From assembly GCA_000436695.1 (NCBI GenBank), contig HF992605.1, positions 1-14,120 of the forward strand: a stretch of DNA of 14,120 bases. Reading direction: 5' to 3'. The notes below the pieces were generated by a model, which was given only the letters and a program-made list of their open reading frames with translations, did no database searches and was not told the origin of the DNA. Below, piece after piece: positions 7,201-14,120 of the stretch. Position 1 is the stretch's first letter. Each line of letters begins with the position of its first letter. The position numbers and the translations under genes are program-made. This stretch comes from Prevotella sp. CAG:1185 (GTDB lineage: Bacteria > Bacteroidota > Bacteroidia > Bacteroidales > Bacteroidaceae).

Positions 7201-7722
7201 GGAGGCCATGCCTTCGGCAAACTTGGCGATGAGTATATATATCACAATGCCTTCATCGACGCATGTCATTGTATATGTTGTTCCCATGTGGGTGCTATTA
7301 ATCAGGCAAAGTCGCTCGGCTGGTACGACAACCTGTCACTTACGGGCAAGATGCACGAAGTGCCCTGGAGTCATCTGATATTCGACAGCCGATACAGCAA
7401 TCTTGTAGATATTTATGAAGGCGGATTTATGCACAGTCGCGGAGTGTTCCGTTCAGAGCAAAACTCGTGCATGAACAACAATGTGCCGTACTTCAACGCC
7501 ATAAGCCGCGAGAGTATAGTAAGGCGAATAAAGGAATATGCCGGCGAGACATTCTCGTTTGAGGAATTTGTGGCCAACGACAAGACTGACGCAAGCAGTG
7601 CAGTCAGTGCTACACGCGGCGTAGGCTCAACATCAACATATCATGGACGACAGATGCCGCCCAAGATACATAAGGGCAGTCCGCTAAAGAGCATAAGGAA
7701 AGCGCGCAGGCACAGACGCTGA
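4228..7722 (+). CDS. Fimbrillin-like/BspA-LRR/BACON/M64 metallopeptidase lipoprotein, copy 1
   Basis: A 1164-residue surface lipoprotein. The ATG at 4228 follows a possible GTG (4225); ATG 4234 is a further option. Signal peptide with lipobox MTGC, Cys27, then acidic SDDLFSGDD. Domains: fimbrillin-like (about residues 40-310, with TRVNDSGFADGDVMGVYIVD and YEASDFLWG), an LRR cap (about 330-400), 11 BspA-type repeats of 23-24 residues (424-681, pattern L.LP..L..I...AF..C....G), a BACON domain (about 732-818, EWEVESKPDWCELSPMSG), and an M64 (IgA peptidase-type) domain (about 825-1112) with HEAGGH at 989-994, DEY (Glu1002) and a CxCxCCxH cluster from Cys1013. The tail is strongly basic (KGSPLKSIRKARRHRR). 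M64 enzymes are zinc proteases; the substrate here is unknown, with host glycoproteins a guess. The LRR part is much more AT-rich than its flanks. Tandem paralog of the next gene. Confidence 0.9.
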   Translation: MQMIKIKSNQYKFLIYIITACLVMTGCSDDLFSGDDSRGSGNRITLSGEIDQLAVTRVNDSGFADGDVMGVYIVDYNGNTPGTLLSSGNHADNVRHTYDAANAKWNSSFDIYWKDNHTPIDVYGYYPYGSPEDVDAYPFTVQRDQSQPSADGVMGGYEASDFLWGKVADVAPTDKVIRLPMSHRMANARVTLTEGTGFAAGEWAQTERIVLVPNLIREARINLKDGTVKAKGGIETEATVPARVGDEWRTIVVPQTVAAGTTLFTITVGGIPYKFSKNEAFTYTAGKMSNFTIRVDKKAETGQYALTLVSESITPWESDLVSHDAEGKAYIVINTTRGHLKDAIVAANKDYTKLKNLKITGEINATDFEFMRNEMTQLEALNLKDVKVYGIFGEQEWNGIRDDIEREGVIPGMAMSGKKSLLYLVLPNRLEGIAGNAFENCSNISGSLIIPEGVTRIGNNAFKQCNGIKGSLSLPSTLKYISSFAFNNCDFTCELVLSSVLKYLGESCFAYNKGFYGNLILPDELEFIGISAFEYCTEFKGDLKIPQKITTISDGAFNSTGFDGTLYLPDGITKIDEGAFGSSKFKGTLILPKNLTIIGGTAFANCQFSGELKLPETLISMGNAAFGNCPKLMGTVKIPDGISVIGANMFQGCQNIEGIIIPKNVESIRQGAFLSCFGINSIVCEGDIPPYVASGAFDGVPKDNFTVEVPESAVPQYQTATGWNEFKRIAAHHELVCRPSTVCALNNGHTQTLVLDAEGEWEVESKPDWCELSPMSGNGKTEVTISINTLSKGAGNRTGEVVFKLKNEDYTHTCSVSQYDYIYGEDEWLTLQKATRGNTGGINVVIIGDGFNAKDIAEGDCLPALKEAAQYLITVEPYKTYSKYFNIYIGFAMSNESGIGSVNTIRYNRFGTTFTGGSGLSADYDEIFSYALNAPTVNQNNLNQTLIIIVPNTTEYGGITQMWEDGSAIAFCPRSTDAYPYDSRGVLQHEAGGHAFGKLGDEYIYHNAFIDACHCICCSHVGAINQAKSLGWYDNLSLTGKMHEVPWSHLIFDSRYSNLVDIYEGGFMHSRGVFRSEQNSCMNNNVPYFNAISRESIVRRIKEYAGETFSFEEFVANDKTDASSAVSATRGVGSTSTYHGRQMPPKIHKGSPLKSIRKARRHRR
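5497..6270 (+). repeat. Eleven BspA-type leucine-rich repeats inside copy 1, AT-rich
   Basis: Eleven consecutive coding repeats of 23-24 codons, from LVLPNRLEGIAGNAFENC to IIIPKNVESIRQGAFLSC. The pattern is hydrophobic-x-(L/I)-P then I-x-x-x-A-F-x-x-C and a closing Gly. Base composition drops here: 13 of 60 bases are G/C at 5641-5700, against 36 of 60 at 4801-4860 in the same gene. The repeats probably form a binding surface. Confidence 0.9.
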
Positions 7723-7784
7723 CCACGTTCGGGTCTATATAGATGGAGGCTAAAGTCTTAAACAAATGATAAAGCCATAAGATT

Positions 7785-10700
7785 ATGAGAAGACAGAACC
7801 AATACAAAATTTTAATATATATATTAGCATTCTGCCACCTGTTGGCAGGATGCTCTGATGATTTGTTTACTGACGACACAGGTCGCGGCAACGGAAAGAA
7901 GATAACTTTGTCGGGCGAGATTGACCAGCTGGCGGTTACGAGAGTTAACGACAACGGCTTTGCCGACGGCGACGTGATGGGCGTGTATATTGTCGACTAT
8001 AACGGCAACACGCCGGGAACACTGCAGTTGAACGGCAACAGGGCAGACAACGTACGCCATACGTTCGACGAAGCTGCCTATAAATGGAACTCGGCCTATG
8101 ATATTTATTGGAAAGACGACCACACTCACGTGGACATATACGGATATTATCCCTTCGGCAGTCCCGAGAGCATAGACGCCTATCCGTTCACCGTAGAGCG
8201 CGACCAGAGCAAACCATCGGAAGACGGCACGATGGGCGGATATGAGGCCAGCGACTTCCTTTGGGGCAAGGTGGCAGACGTTGCTCCTACGGATAAGGTT
8301 ATACGTCTGCCCATGGCTCACCGCATGGCCAACGCCCGCGTAACTCTCGTTAAGGGCACAGGCTTTGCCGACGGAGAATGGGAACAGACCGAGCGCATAG
8401 TCCTTGCGACTAACCTGATACGCGAGGCTGTGATAAACCTTGCCGACGGAACGGTAAAGGCAAATGGCGGCATTGAGCAGACATCTACAATGCCGGCGCG
8501 CGTAGGCGACGAGTGGCGCGCAATAGTTGTGCCCCAGACCGTACCGGCAGGCACAACGCTGTTCAGCATAACCATAGGCGGCATACCTTATAAGTTCAGC
8601 AAGAACGAGGCGTTTACATATACGGCAGGTAAGATGAGCAACTTCACAATACGTGTCGATAAGAAGTCTGCGAGCGGACAATATGCCCTCACTCTTGTAA
8701 GCGAGAGCATCACTCCATGGGAGAATGATCTTGTAAGTCATAACGCTACGGCAAAAGAGTATGTCATAATCAACTCTACTCCCGGTCATCTTAAAGACGC
8801 AATCATTGCAGCCAACAAGGATTATACAAAACTGAAGAATCTTAAGATAACGGGAAGGATAAACGGAGTTGACTTCTACTTTATGAGAGACGAAATGACA
8901 TCACTACAGGCTCTCAACTTAAAAAATGTGAAGATAGCCCGCACAGATGTCAAATTGCATTATGAAGCTGGTTCTTTATATCCAAGAACTTATGACGAGG
9001 ATGAAATTCCTGAAGGTGCCATGGCAGGAAAGAACAGTTTGAACAGGCTTGTATTGCCGGACACTTTGAAGATTATTAACAGTTGTGCGTTTGCTGATTG
9101 CAAAAATCTGTCAGGTTCGTTGATAATTCCTGAGGGTGTTACTGAAGTAAAGACAGGAGCATTCGGATATTGTGCTTTCAATGGAACCTTGTCACTGCCT
9201 TCAACGTTAAAGAAATTAGGAAATGGGTTTGAAAGTTGCTGGTATTACGGACCTTTCGATAACTGCAAATTTGTATGTGAACTGATTCTCCCTGAATCAT
9301 TGGATTTTATCGGTGAGGCAACATTTTATAATTGTACAGGATTCTATGGAAATCTGCATCTACCCGACAAATTGAAAGAAATTAGAACAAGAGCTTTTCA
9401 AGATTGTAAGAATCTGACTGGCGACATCACAATTCCACAGGGTGTGAAGATTATTCCTGAATATTGTTTTTCAGAAAGTGGATTTAATGGTAACCTACAG
9501 CTACATGACGGAATATCGGCTATTGAAAAGTGTGCATTTGAAAATGTTCCGTTACGCGGTGATTTGAAATTACCTAAAGAACTGAATGTCATCAATGACT
9601 ATTCTTTCTATGGATGTGATTTTTCCGGCGTATTGTCATTGCCGAGTTCACTGACTTATATAGGCGAAGATGCCTTTTACGGTAATTGGCGTCTGATGGG
9701 AACGCTCGAAATTCCGCAGGATGTGGCGAGCATTGGCAAAGAGGCTTTTGCTTATTGTAGTTCTTTGGAAGGAATTGTCTTTCCTGAAGGCATAGAAAGT
9801 GTGCGAGATGGCGCCTTTAAAGAGTGCTACGGCATAGGTTCTATTGTATGTAAGGGAGAAATGCCTGCCTATGTTGAAGGCACGGCTTTTGAAGGTGTTG
9901 CCAAGGATAACTTCACGCTTGAGGTTCCTGAGAGTGCCATAGCCCAATATCAGGCAGCAACGGGATGGTGCGACTTCAAGCGCATTGCTGCTCATCACGA
10001 ACTGGTGTGCCGTCCGTCGGTGGCATGTGCGCTGAATACGGAGCACAAGCAGACTCTTGTTGTCGACGCTGAAGGCGAATGGGAGGTGGCAAGTAAGCCC
10101 GACTGGTGTGAACTGTCGCAGACAAGCGGGGGCGATAAGGCGGAGGTTACGCTCACCATAAAGAGCATGGCGCACGGGGCAGGCGACCGTACAGGTGAGA
10201 TAGTGTTCAGACTGAAAGGCAAGGAATATACGCATAAATGCACCGTAAGCCAGTATGACTATGAATATGGCGAAGACCAGTGGCTGACATTGCAGAAGGC
10301 TACGCGCGGCAACAATGGCGGTATAAACATTGTTCTGCTCGGTGACGGATACGACGCGAAGAACATTTCAGACGGCGACTACCTGACAAACATAAAGCAA
10401 GAGATGGAGTATTTCTTCGGAATAGAGCCATATAAGACTTACCGCAATTACTTCAATGTGTACACTGCTTTCCCTGTATCTACAGAGACAGGCGTCGGCA
10501 CAGTGAATACAATACGTTACAACCGCTTCAACACTACGTTTACGGGCGGTGTAGGTCTGCGTGCCGATTACGATGAGATATTCAGTTATGCGCTGAATGC
10601 TCCGACCGTAAATCAGGACAACCTGAAACAGACGCTGATAATCATCGTTCCAAACAGCACCGATTACGGCGGCATAACGCAGATGTGGGAAGACGGTTCG

Positions 10701-11288
10701 GCTATAGCCTTCTGTCCGCAGAGTACTTACGGCTATCCGCTCGACACGCGTGGCGTGATACAGCATGAGGCAGGTGGTCACGGCTTCGGCAAACTTGGCG
10801 ATGAATACATTTATCACAATGCCTTCATTGACTTCTGCAACTGCACATGCTGCGGTCATGTTGATGCTTTCAACTGGGCGAAGTCGCTCGGCTGGTACGA
10901 TAACCTGTCGCTTACGGGCAAGATGCACGAGGTGCCATGGAGCCATCTTATATTTGACAGCCGCTATAGCGACATTGTGGATATTTATGAAGGCGGATTC
11001 ATGCACAACCGCGGAGTGTTCCGTTCGGAGCAGAACTCATGTATGAACAACGATATTCCGTATTACAGCACTATAAGCCGTGAGAGTATCGTAAGGCGAA
11101 TCAAACAATATGCCGGCGAGACATTCTCGTTTGAGGACTTTGTTGCCAACGACAAGCGTGATGCAGGCACAGCCACAAGAGGCATTGGCAGCGGATATAT
11201 AAACGTAGGACGTGGACAGCAGATGCCGCCGAAGATACATAAAGGCAGTCCGCTGAAGAGCATTAAGAAAGCGCGTAGGCACAGATAA
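7785..11288 (+). CDS. Fimbrillin-like/BspA-LRR/BACON/M64 metallopeptidase lipoprotein, copy 2
   Basis: A 1167-residue paralog of the preceding gene, 62 bp downstream, with the same architecture. The ATG at 7785 precedes MRRQNQYKILIYILAFCHLLAGC, lipobox LAGC with Cys23, then SDDLFTDD. The fimbrillin-like domain (about 35-310) is close to identical to copy 1 in long stretches (ITLSGEIDQLAVTRVND; LTLVSESITPWE). Eleven LRR units follow (422-686), the third with a short insertion, then BACON (about 737-823), the M64 domain (about 829-1115) with HEAGGH at 994-999, Glu1007 of DEY, CNCTCCGH from Cys1018, and the basic tail KGSPLKSIKKARRHR. LRR sequence differs from copy 1 far more than the flanking domains. 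Its LRR DNA is only moderately AT-rich. Likely a surface zinc protease whose recognition module differs from that of copy 1; substrate unknown. Confidence 0.9.
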   Translation: MRRQNQYKILIYILAFCHLLAGCSDDLFTDDTGRGNGKKITLSGEIDQLAVTRVNDNGFADGDVMGVYIVDYNGNTPGTLQLNGNRADNVRHTFDEAAYKWNSAYDIYWKDDHTHVDIYGYYPFGSPESIDAYPFTVERDQSKPSEDGTMGGYEASDFLWGKVADVAPTDKVIRLPMAHRMANARVTLVKGTGFADGEWEQTERIVLATNLIREAVINLADGTVKANGGIEQTSTMPARVGDEWRAIVVPQTVPAGTTLFSITIGGIPYKFSKNEAFTYTAGKMSNFTIRVDKKSASGQYALTLVSESITPWENDLVSHNATAKEYVIINSTPGHLKDAIIAANKDYTKLKNLKITGRINGVDFYFMRDEMTSLQALNLKNVKIARTDVKLHYEAGSLYPRTYDEDEIPEGAMAGKNSLNRLVLPDTLKIINSCAFADCKNLSGSLIIPEGVTEVKTGAFGYCAFNGTLSLPSTLKKLGNGFESCWYYGPFDNCKFVCELILPESLDFIGEATFYNCTGFYGNLHLPDKLKEIRTRAFQDCKNLTGDITIPQGVKIIPEYCFSESGFNGNLQLHDGISAIEKCAFENVPLRGDLKLPKELNVINDYSFYGCDFSGVLSLPSSLTYIGEDAFYGNWRLMGTLEIPQDVASIGKEAFAYCSSLEGIVFPEGIESVRDGAFKECYGIGSIVCKGEMPAYVEGTAFEGVAKDNFTLEVPESAIAQYQAATGWCDFKRIAAHHELVCRPSVACALNTEHKQTLVVDAEGEWEVASKPDWCELSQTSGGDKAEVTLTIKSMAHGAGDRTGEIVFRLKGKEYTHKCTVSQYDYEYGEDQWLTLQKATRGNNGGINIVLLGDGYDAKNISDGDYLTNIKQEMEYFFGIEPYKTYRNYFNVYTAFPVSTETGVGTVNTIRYNRFNTTFTGGVGLRADYDEIFSYALNAPTVNQDNLKQTLIIIVPNSTDYGGITQMWEDGSAIAFCPQSTYGYPLDTRGVIQHEAGGHGFGKLGDEYIYHNAFIDFCNCTCCGHVDAFNWAKSLGWYDNLSLTGKMHEVPWSHLIFDSRYSDIVDIYEGGFMHNRGVFRSEQNSCMNNDIPYYSTISRESIVRRIKQYAGETFSFEDFVANDKRDAGTATRGIGSGYINVGRGQQMPPKIHKGSPLKSIKKARRHR
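9048..9842 (+). repeat. Eleven BspA-type leucine-rich repeats inside copy 2
   Basis: The same number of repeats as in copy 1, in the same register, from LVLPDTLKIINSCAFADC to IVFPEGIESVRDGAFKEC. Unit 3 carries an insertion of about 8 residues (ESCWYYGPFDNC). The DNA is intermediate in composition: 21 of 60 bases are G/C at 9301-9360. Confidence 0.9.
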
Positions 11289-11367
11289 ACGTACCTGCAG
11301 AAGCATATTCTAACGTGAATAACATGATTTTCGTATAAAAAATTGAACATTTAAAATAATAAAGACG

Positions 11368-12234
11368 ATGAAAAAACGTATAATATATATAGGTGTGGCA
11401 CTCGTCACGTTGTTTATGGCGGGATGCAGTCAGGAAGATGACGCGCCGATAGACGCAAAGCATACACCGATGACGTTTGCCGTTACGCATCCGTCGCAGC
11501 GCACACGAGTAACTGACACCGGCTTTGAGAATGGCGACAAGATTGGTCTGTTTGTCAGCAGCACCGACAGTCCGTTGGAGATTGGCGGCAATCTGGTTAG
11601 CAACGAGGCTCTTACGTGCAACGGAAACACATGGGCGGCAGGCCGGACACTGTATTGGGATGAAGGCACGTTCAATTTTTACGCATACTATCCTTACATG
11701 ACATCGATAAGCTCTATCGAGGATTTGCCCTTCAGTGTGCAGACCGACCAGAGTACAGCCGATGGATATGAGGCAAGCGACTTCCTCTATGCGCAGACAA
11801 GCAATGTAAGTGCGTCAAACTCTCCTGTAAATCTGTCTTTTAAGCACATAATGAGCAAGCTCACCATACGCCTGATAAAGGGCGAAGACTTTGAGGGTGA
11901 GATGCCGACCAACGCTGAGGTGTATGTCCATAACACTGTGCCAAATTCGACTATCGACCTGAGTGCCGGAGTGGCAACCAAGTATGTCAGAGGCAACGGC
12001 GCAACGATAAGGGCAAGACAGATAAGCAGCTATATGTATTCGGCCATCATCGTACCGCAGCGTGTGGCCAATCGCATGCCGCTGATAGAGGTGGTTATGG
12101 GTGGTGTGTCTTATCTTTACGAAAGTACATTCCAGTTTAAGCCCGGCACGGAGCATCTTGTCAACTTCGTAATATCAGGCAATCCTGAGCAGATAAAGAT
12201 AGAAATAGGAGGTGAGATTGTAGGCTGGCAATAG
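11368..12234 (+). CDS. Fimbrillin-like (Mfa_like_1) lipoprotein, last of the four
   Basis: A 288-residue exported lipoprotein. The N-terminus MKKRIIYIGVALVTLFMAGC gives a lipobox (MAGC) with Cys20, followed by SQEDD, an acidic patch like the surface export signal of Bacteroidetes lipoproteins. The mature part shares the family marks seen in the three upstream genes: RTRVTDTGFENGDKIGLFVS, YWDEGTFNFYAYYPYM, PFSVQTDQST, YEASDFLYA, HIMSKLTIRL and AIIVPQRV. It has no LRR, BACON or peptidase part. It begins 79 bp after copy 2 in an A-rich leader with no terminator, so it is probably co-transcribed. A structural subunit or partner of the large proteases is possible, but no usher or fimbrial assembly gene is seen in the window. 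Confidence 0.87.
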   Translation: MKKRIIYIGVALVTLFMAGCSQEDDAPIDAKHTPMTFAVTHPSQRTRVTDTGFENGDKIGLFVSSTDSPLEIGGNLVSNEALTCNGNTWAAGRTLYWDEGTFNFYAYYPYMTSISSIEDLPFSVQTDQSTADGYEASDFLYAQTSNVSASNSPVNLSFKHIMSKLTIRLIKGEDFEGEMPTNAEVYVHNTVPNSTIDLSAGVATKYVRGNGATIRARQISSYMYSAIIVPQRVANRMPLIEVVMGGVSYLYESTFQFKPGTEHLVNFVISGNPEQIKIEIGGEIVGWQ

Positions 12235-12255
12235 ACTTGCCGGTCGTCAACCAAA

Positions 12256-13290
12256 ATGAAAGCGACAATATACATATTATCCATATTGGCTCTCATATTA
12301 GGGGGCGTGGCTGTGGCATTAGGACTGCGGCCCGCCCTCGGAATGTCTTCAGACAAAGAAAGCGTTAAAAGATACGGACTGTATGAGGGGCTTGAACTTG
12401 TCGGACATGTTGACGGCAGGGGATACGAGAGTTTCTCTGTGGCAGATGAAGACGGCAACCAGCTCTTTGTCATACCGTTGCACAACTGTATGCTCGACGT
12501 GCGCTACCGCAACGGACAGCTCCGGTTTCGTGAGAACAACACCAATCGTGAAGGATTTGTCGACCGCAACGGCAACGTAACGTTCTTCAACACCGGCACC
12601 GGCATACCGGCAACTGTAGAGAAGGAGGAGAGCGGCACAATGAATCAGGCTGTTGACCAAGGCTCTTACGCCGGCGGACAGGGCGCAAAGTCAGCCGGAA
12701 AGGCTCCCGTAAAGATGTCTGACGGCGACCTGAAGCAGATGGCACGCAGCAATCCGTTCTATAAGGAGGCAGCAAAGATACTGTCGGGCAAGCTTTCTGT
12801 TGACGATGCGCAGCGCCGCCGCGTTATACTCAACTACTGCGAGCATTTCCGCACTGCCTATACCACCAAGGACATCGACTTCCTGCGCCAAGTGTTCAGC
12901 GAGCAGGCTCTCATCATCGTTGGCAATGTTGTGAAGAGCAAGGCCGGCAGCGAGGGCAAGTTTATGCCGGCGTCGCGTGTCGAATATAACATACGCACCA
13001 AGAAAGAGTACATTTCGCGGCTCAGCAAGGCCTTTGCCGCCAATAAGAATATTAACGTTAAGTTCTCTGATTTCCGCATAATGCGCCATCCCACCATGGA
13101 CGGCATTTACGGCGTATGCCTGCGTCAGCAATACAAGAGCGACCGCTATTCAGACGACGGCTATCTGTTCTTGCTGTGGGATTTCCGCAACGAGTCGATG
13201 CCGCTGATACATGTCCGCACATGGCAGCCGGCCGAAACCATCAATGACAACAACGAGGTGATGAACATCAGAGACTTCAATCTTGAATAA
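12256..13290 (+). CDS. Membrane-anchored protein with NTF2-like C-terminal half
   Basis: A 344-residue protein starting 21 bp after the fimbrillin-like gene. Residues about 4-24 form a single hydrophobic segment (IYILSILALILGGVAVALGL), an uncleaved signal anchor or signal peptide. A small beta-rich domain (about 35-115; FVIPLHNCMLDVRYRNGQLR) is followed by a Gly/Ser/Ala-rich linker (about 120-155). The C-terminal part (about 165-335; ILNYCEHFRTAYTTKDIDFL, KEYISRLSKAFAANKNINVK, DGYLFLLWDF) looks like an NTF2-like fold, which usually binds small ligands or serves as a scaffold. Function unknown. This kind of protein seems to travel with the PEGA-like/beta-barrel protein that follows, so the pair may form a cell-envelope module not specific to fimbriae. 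The family call is from pattern memory only. Confidence 0.75.
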   Translation: MKATIYILSILALILGGVAVALGLRPALGMSSDKESVKRYGLYEGLELVGHVDGRGYESFSVADEDGNQLFVIPLHNCMLDVRYRNGQLRFRENNTNREGFVDRNGNVTFFNTGTGIPATVEKEESGTMNQAVDQGSYAGGQGAKSAGKAPVKMSDGDLKQMARSNPFYKEAAKILSGKLSVDDAQRRRVILNYCEHFRTAYTTKDIDFLRQVFSEQALIIVGNVVKSKAGSEGKFMPASRVEYNIRTKKEYISRLSKAFAANKNINVKFSDFRIMRHPTMDGIYGVCLRQQYKSDRYSDDGYLFLLWDFRNESMPLIHVRTWQPAETINDNNEVMNIRDFNLE

Positions 13291-13381
13291 AACAAGTTTG
13301 AATATATCAAGTTTAACAACAGAAAGTCTTGTGGCAACAGGTTTGTCCACGGCTTGCAACATATCATTTAAAAATATCAAG

Positions 13382-14120
13382 ATGACAGGCAAGAGGTTAC
13401 ATATACGTATGGCAGTGACGTTTGCATTAATGCTGCTGCTCTATATGGCGGACTTTTCCACGGCCCGTGCCCAGCAGTTCAGCGTGGCCAGGTTTCGTGT
13501 CTTGCCTAACGATGTGAGTGCCTTCATCACTCCTGTGCGCGACCTCAACGACGAGGCATGCGCCCTGCTGAAGGTTACAGCCACACCCGAATACGCCTTT
13601 TCGTCGCCTTTGGGCATTGTCCTGCGTAAGGACAAGGTTGGCGAGATATGGCTTTATCTGCCCAAAGGCACAAAGAAAATAACCATAAAACATCCTGAAT
13701 GGGGCGTTATGCGCGACTATATGTTTGAGAAACCGCTCGAAAGCCACATGACTTACGAGATGGTAATCAACTCGCCAAAGCCTGCCGTAGCTCTCCAGCA
13801 CGACACGATAGTACTCACCAAGACGATAGTAGACACCATAGCCGTGAAGAAACGGCGGCCAAAACTGCCGCTGAAGTTTCACGCCATGTTTACTGTGGCT
13901 ATGCACGAGAACGGACCTTCGTGGGGTGTCATGGTGGCATTGATGCGCCGCCATGGCTTCTTCGTTCATGCAAGTAGCGACCTGCGCAGCATAGGCTCCA
14001 CCGTAACTACATGCGACAAGGAGGGATTTACCCCGGGAAGCAGCATAAAGCCATACTACACAGGGCAGACACGCCACTCGTCATACACCGTTACGGCCGG
14101 AGCGATACACCGCCTCGGAC
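13382..14120 (+). CDS. Secreted protein, PEGA-like N-terminus and probable outer-membrane beta-barrel, 3' end outside window
   Basis: An open frame from the ATG at 13382 to the right edge (246 codons visible, no stop). The N-terminus MTGKRLHIRMAVTFALMLLL is a signal peptide, with a likely signal peptidase I cut after ARA (residue 30, before QQF). Residues about 33-140 form a beta-rich, PEGA-like domain (FRVLPNDVSAFITPVRDLND, IWLYLPKGTKKITIKHPEWG). After a charged KKRRPK linker, alternating strands begin (FHAMFTVAMHENGPSWGVMV, RHGFFVHASSDLRS), as in small Bacteroidetes outer-membrane beta-barrels. It lies 91 bp after the NTF2-like gene, with no terminator between, and is probably in the same transcript. 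Specific function unknown; the barrel call depends on sequence beyond the window. Confidence 0.75.
   Translation, partial: MTGKRLHIRMAVTFALMLLLYMADFSTARAQQFSVARFRVLPNDVSAFITPVRDLNDEACALLKVTATPEYAFSSPLGIVLRKDKVGEIWLYLPKGTKKITIKHPEWGVMRDYMFEKPLESHMTYEMVINSPKPAVALQHDTIVLTKTIVDTIAVKKRRPKLPLKFHAMFTVAMHENGPSWGVMVALMRRHGFFVHASSDLRSIGSTVTTCDKEGFTPGSSIKPYYTGQTRHSSYTVTAGAIHRLG

Noticed and set aside
7590..7722. Type IX secretion C-terminal domain on the M64 proteins
   Set aside because: The ends lack the beta-sandwich CTD motifs and carry a basic tail instead; export is explained by lipoprotein signal peptides.
7723..7784. Terminator or promoter between the two large paralogs (TCTATATAGA palindrome at about 7733-7742)
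   Set aside because: Only a short A/T palindrome with no T run and no TAnnTTTG element; co-transcription is the simpler reading.

Overview
The window looks like chromosomal DNA of a Bacteroidales bacterium, most likely Prevotella or a close relative. This is inferred from the lipoprotein signal peptides with acidic residues after the cysteine, fimbrillin-like (Mfa_like_1 type) domains, BspA-type leucine-rich repeats, BACON and M64 peptidase domains, a TTG-N20-TATCTTTG promoter of the Bacteroidetes type, and start codons preceded by A-rich sequence rather than Shine-Dalgarno sites. No database search was possible.

Left part (1-2527): the end of a type I restriction-modification locus. It holds the 3' part of an intact hsdS gene (5' end outside the window), an overlapping gene for a TIGR02391/Ymh-type protein with an Rx4H (HEPN-like) motif, then a second hsdS that is decayed by at least three frame changes and truncated. 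A 16-bp perfect-stem terminator closes the locus.

Middle (2528-3246): about 700 bp without a convincing gene. It is AT-rich and holds several small structured repeats: a hairpin, a 22-bp tandem repeat, two inverted repeats, an 18-bp palindrome and a 10-bp-period triple repeat that overlaps the promoter of the next operon.

Right part (3247-14120): a probable six-gene operon, all on the plus strand with gaps of 21-91 bp and no terminator seen between genes. Four consecutive lipoproteins begin with a fimbrillin-like domain. The second and third are giant tandem paralogs (1164 and 1167 aa) that carry, after the fimbrillin-like domain, 11 BspA-type leucine-rich repeats, a BACON domain, an M64-type metallopeptidase domain with an HEAGGH motif and a CxCxCCxH cluster, and a very basic C-terminal tail. 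Then come a membrane-anchored protein with an NTF2-like C-terminal half and a partial secreted protein that is probably an outer-membrane beta-barrel.

The reading I favour is a cell-surface adhesin/protease locus: small fimbrillin-like lipoproteins flank two surface proteases whose repeat domains have diverged from each other and differ sharply in base composition from the rest of the genes. The duplicated fimbrillin-LRR-BACON-M64 architecture is the most interesting part of the window.
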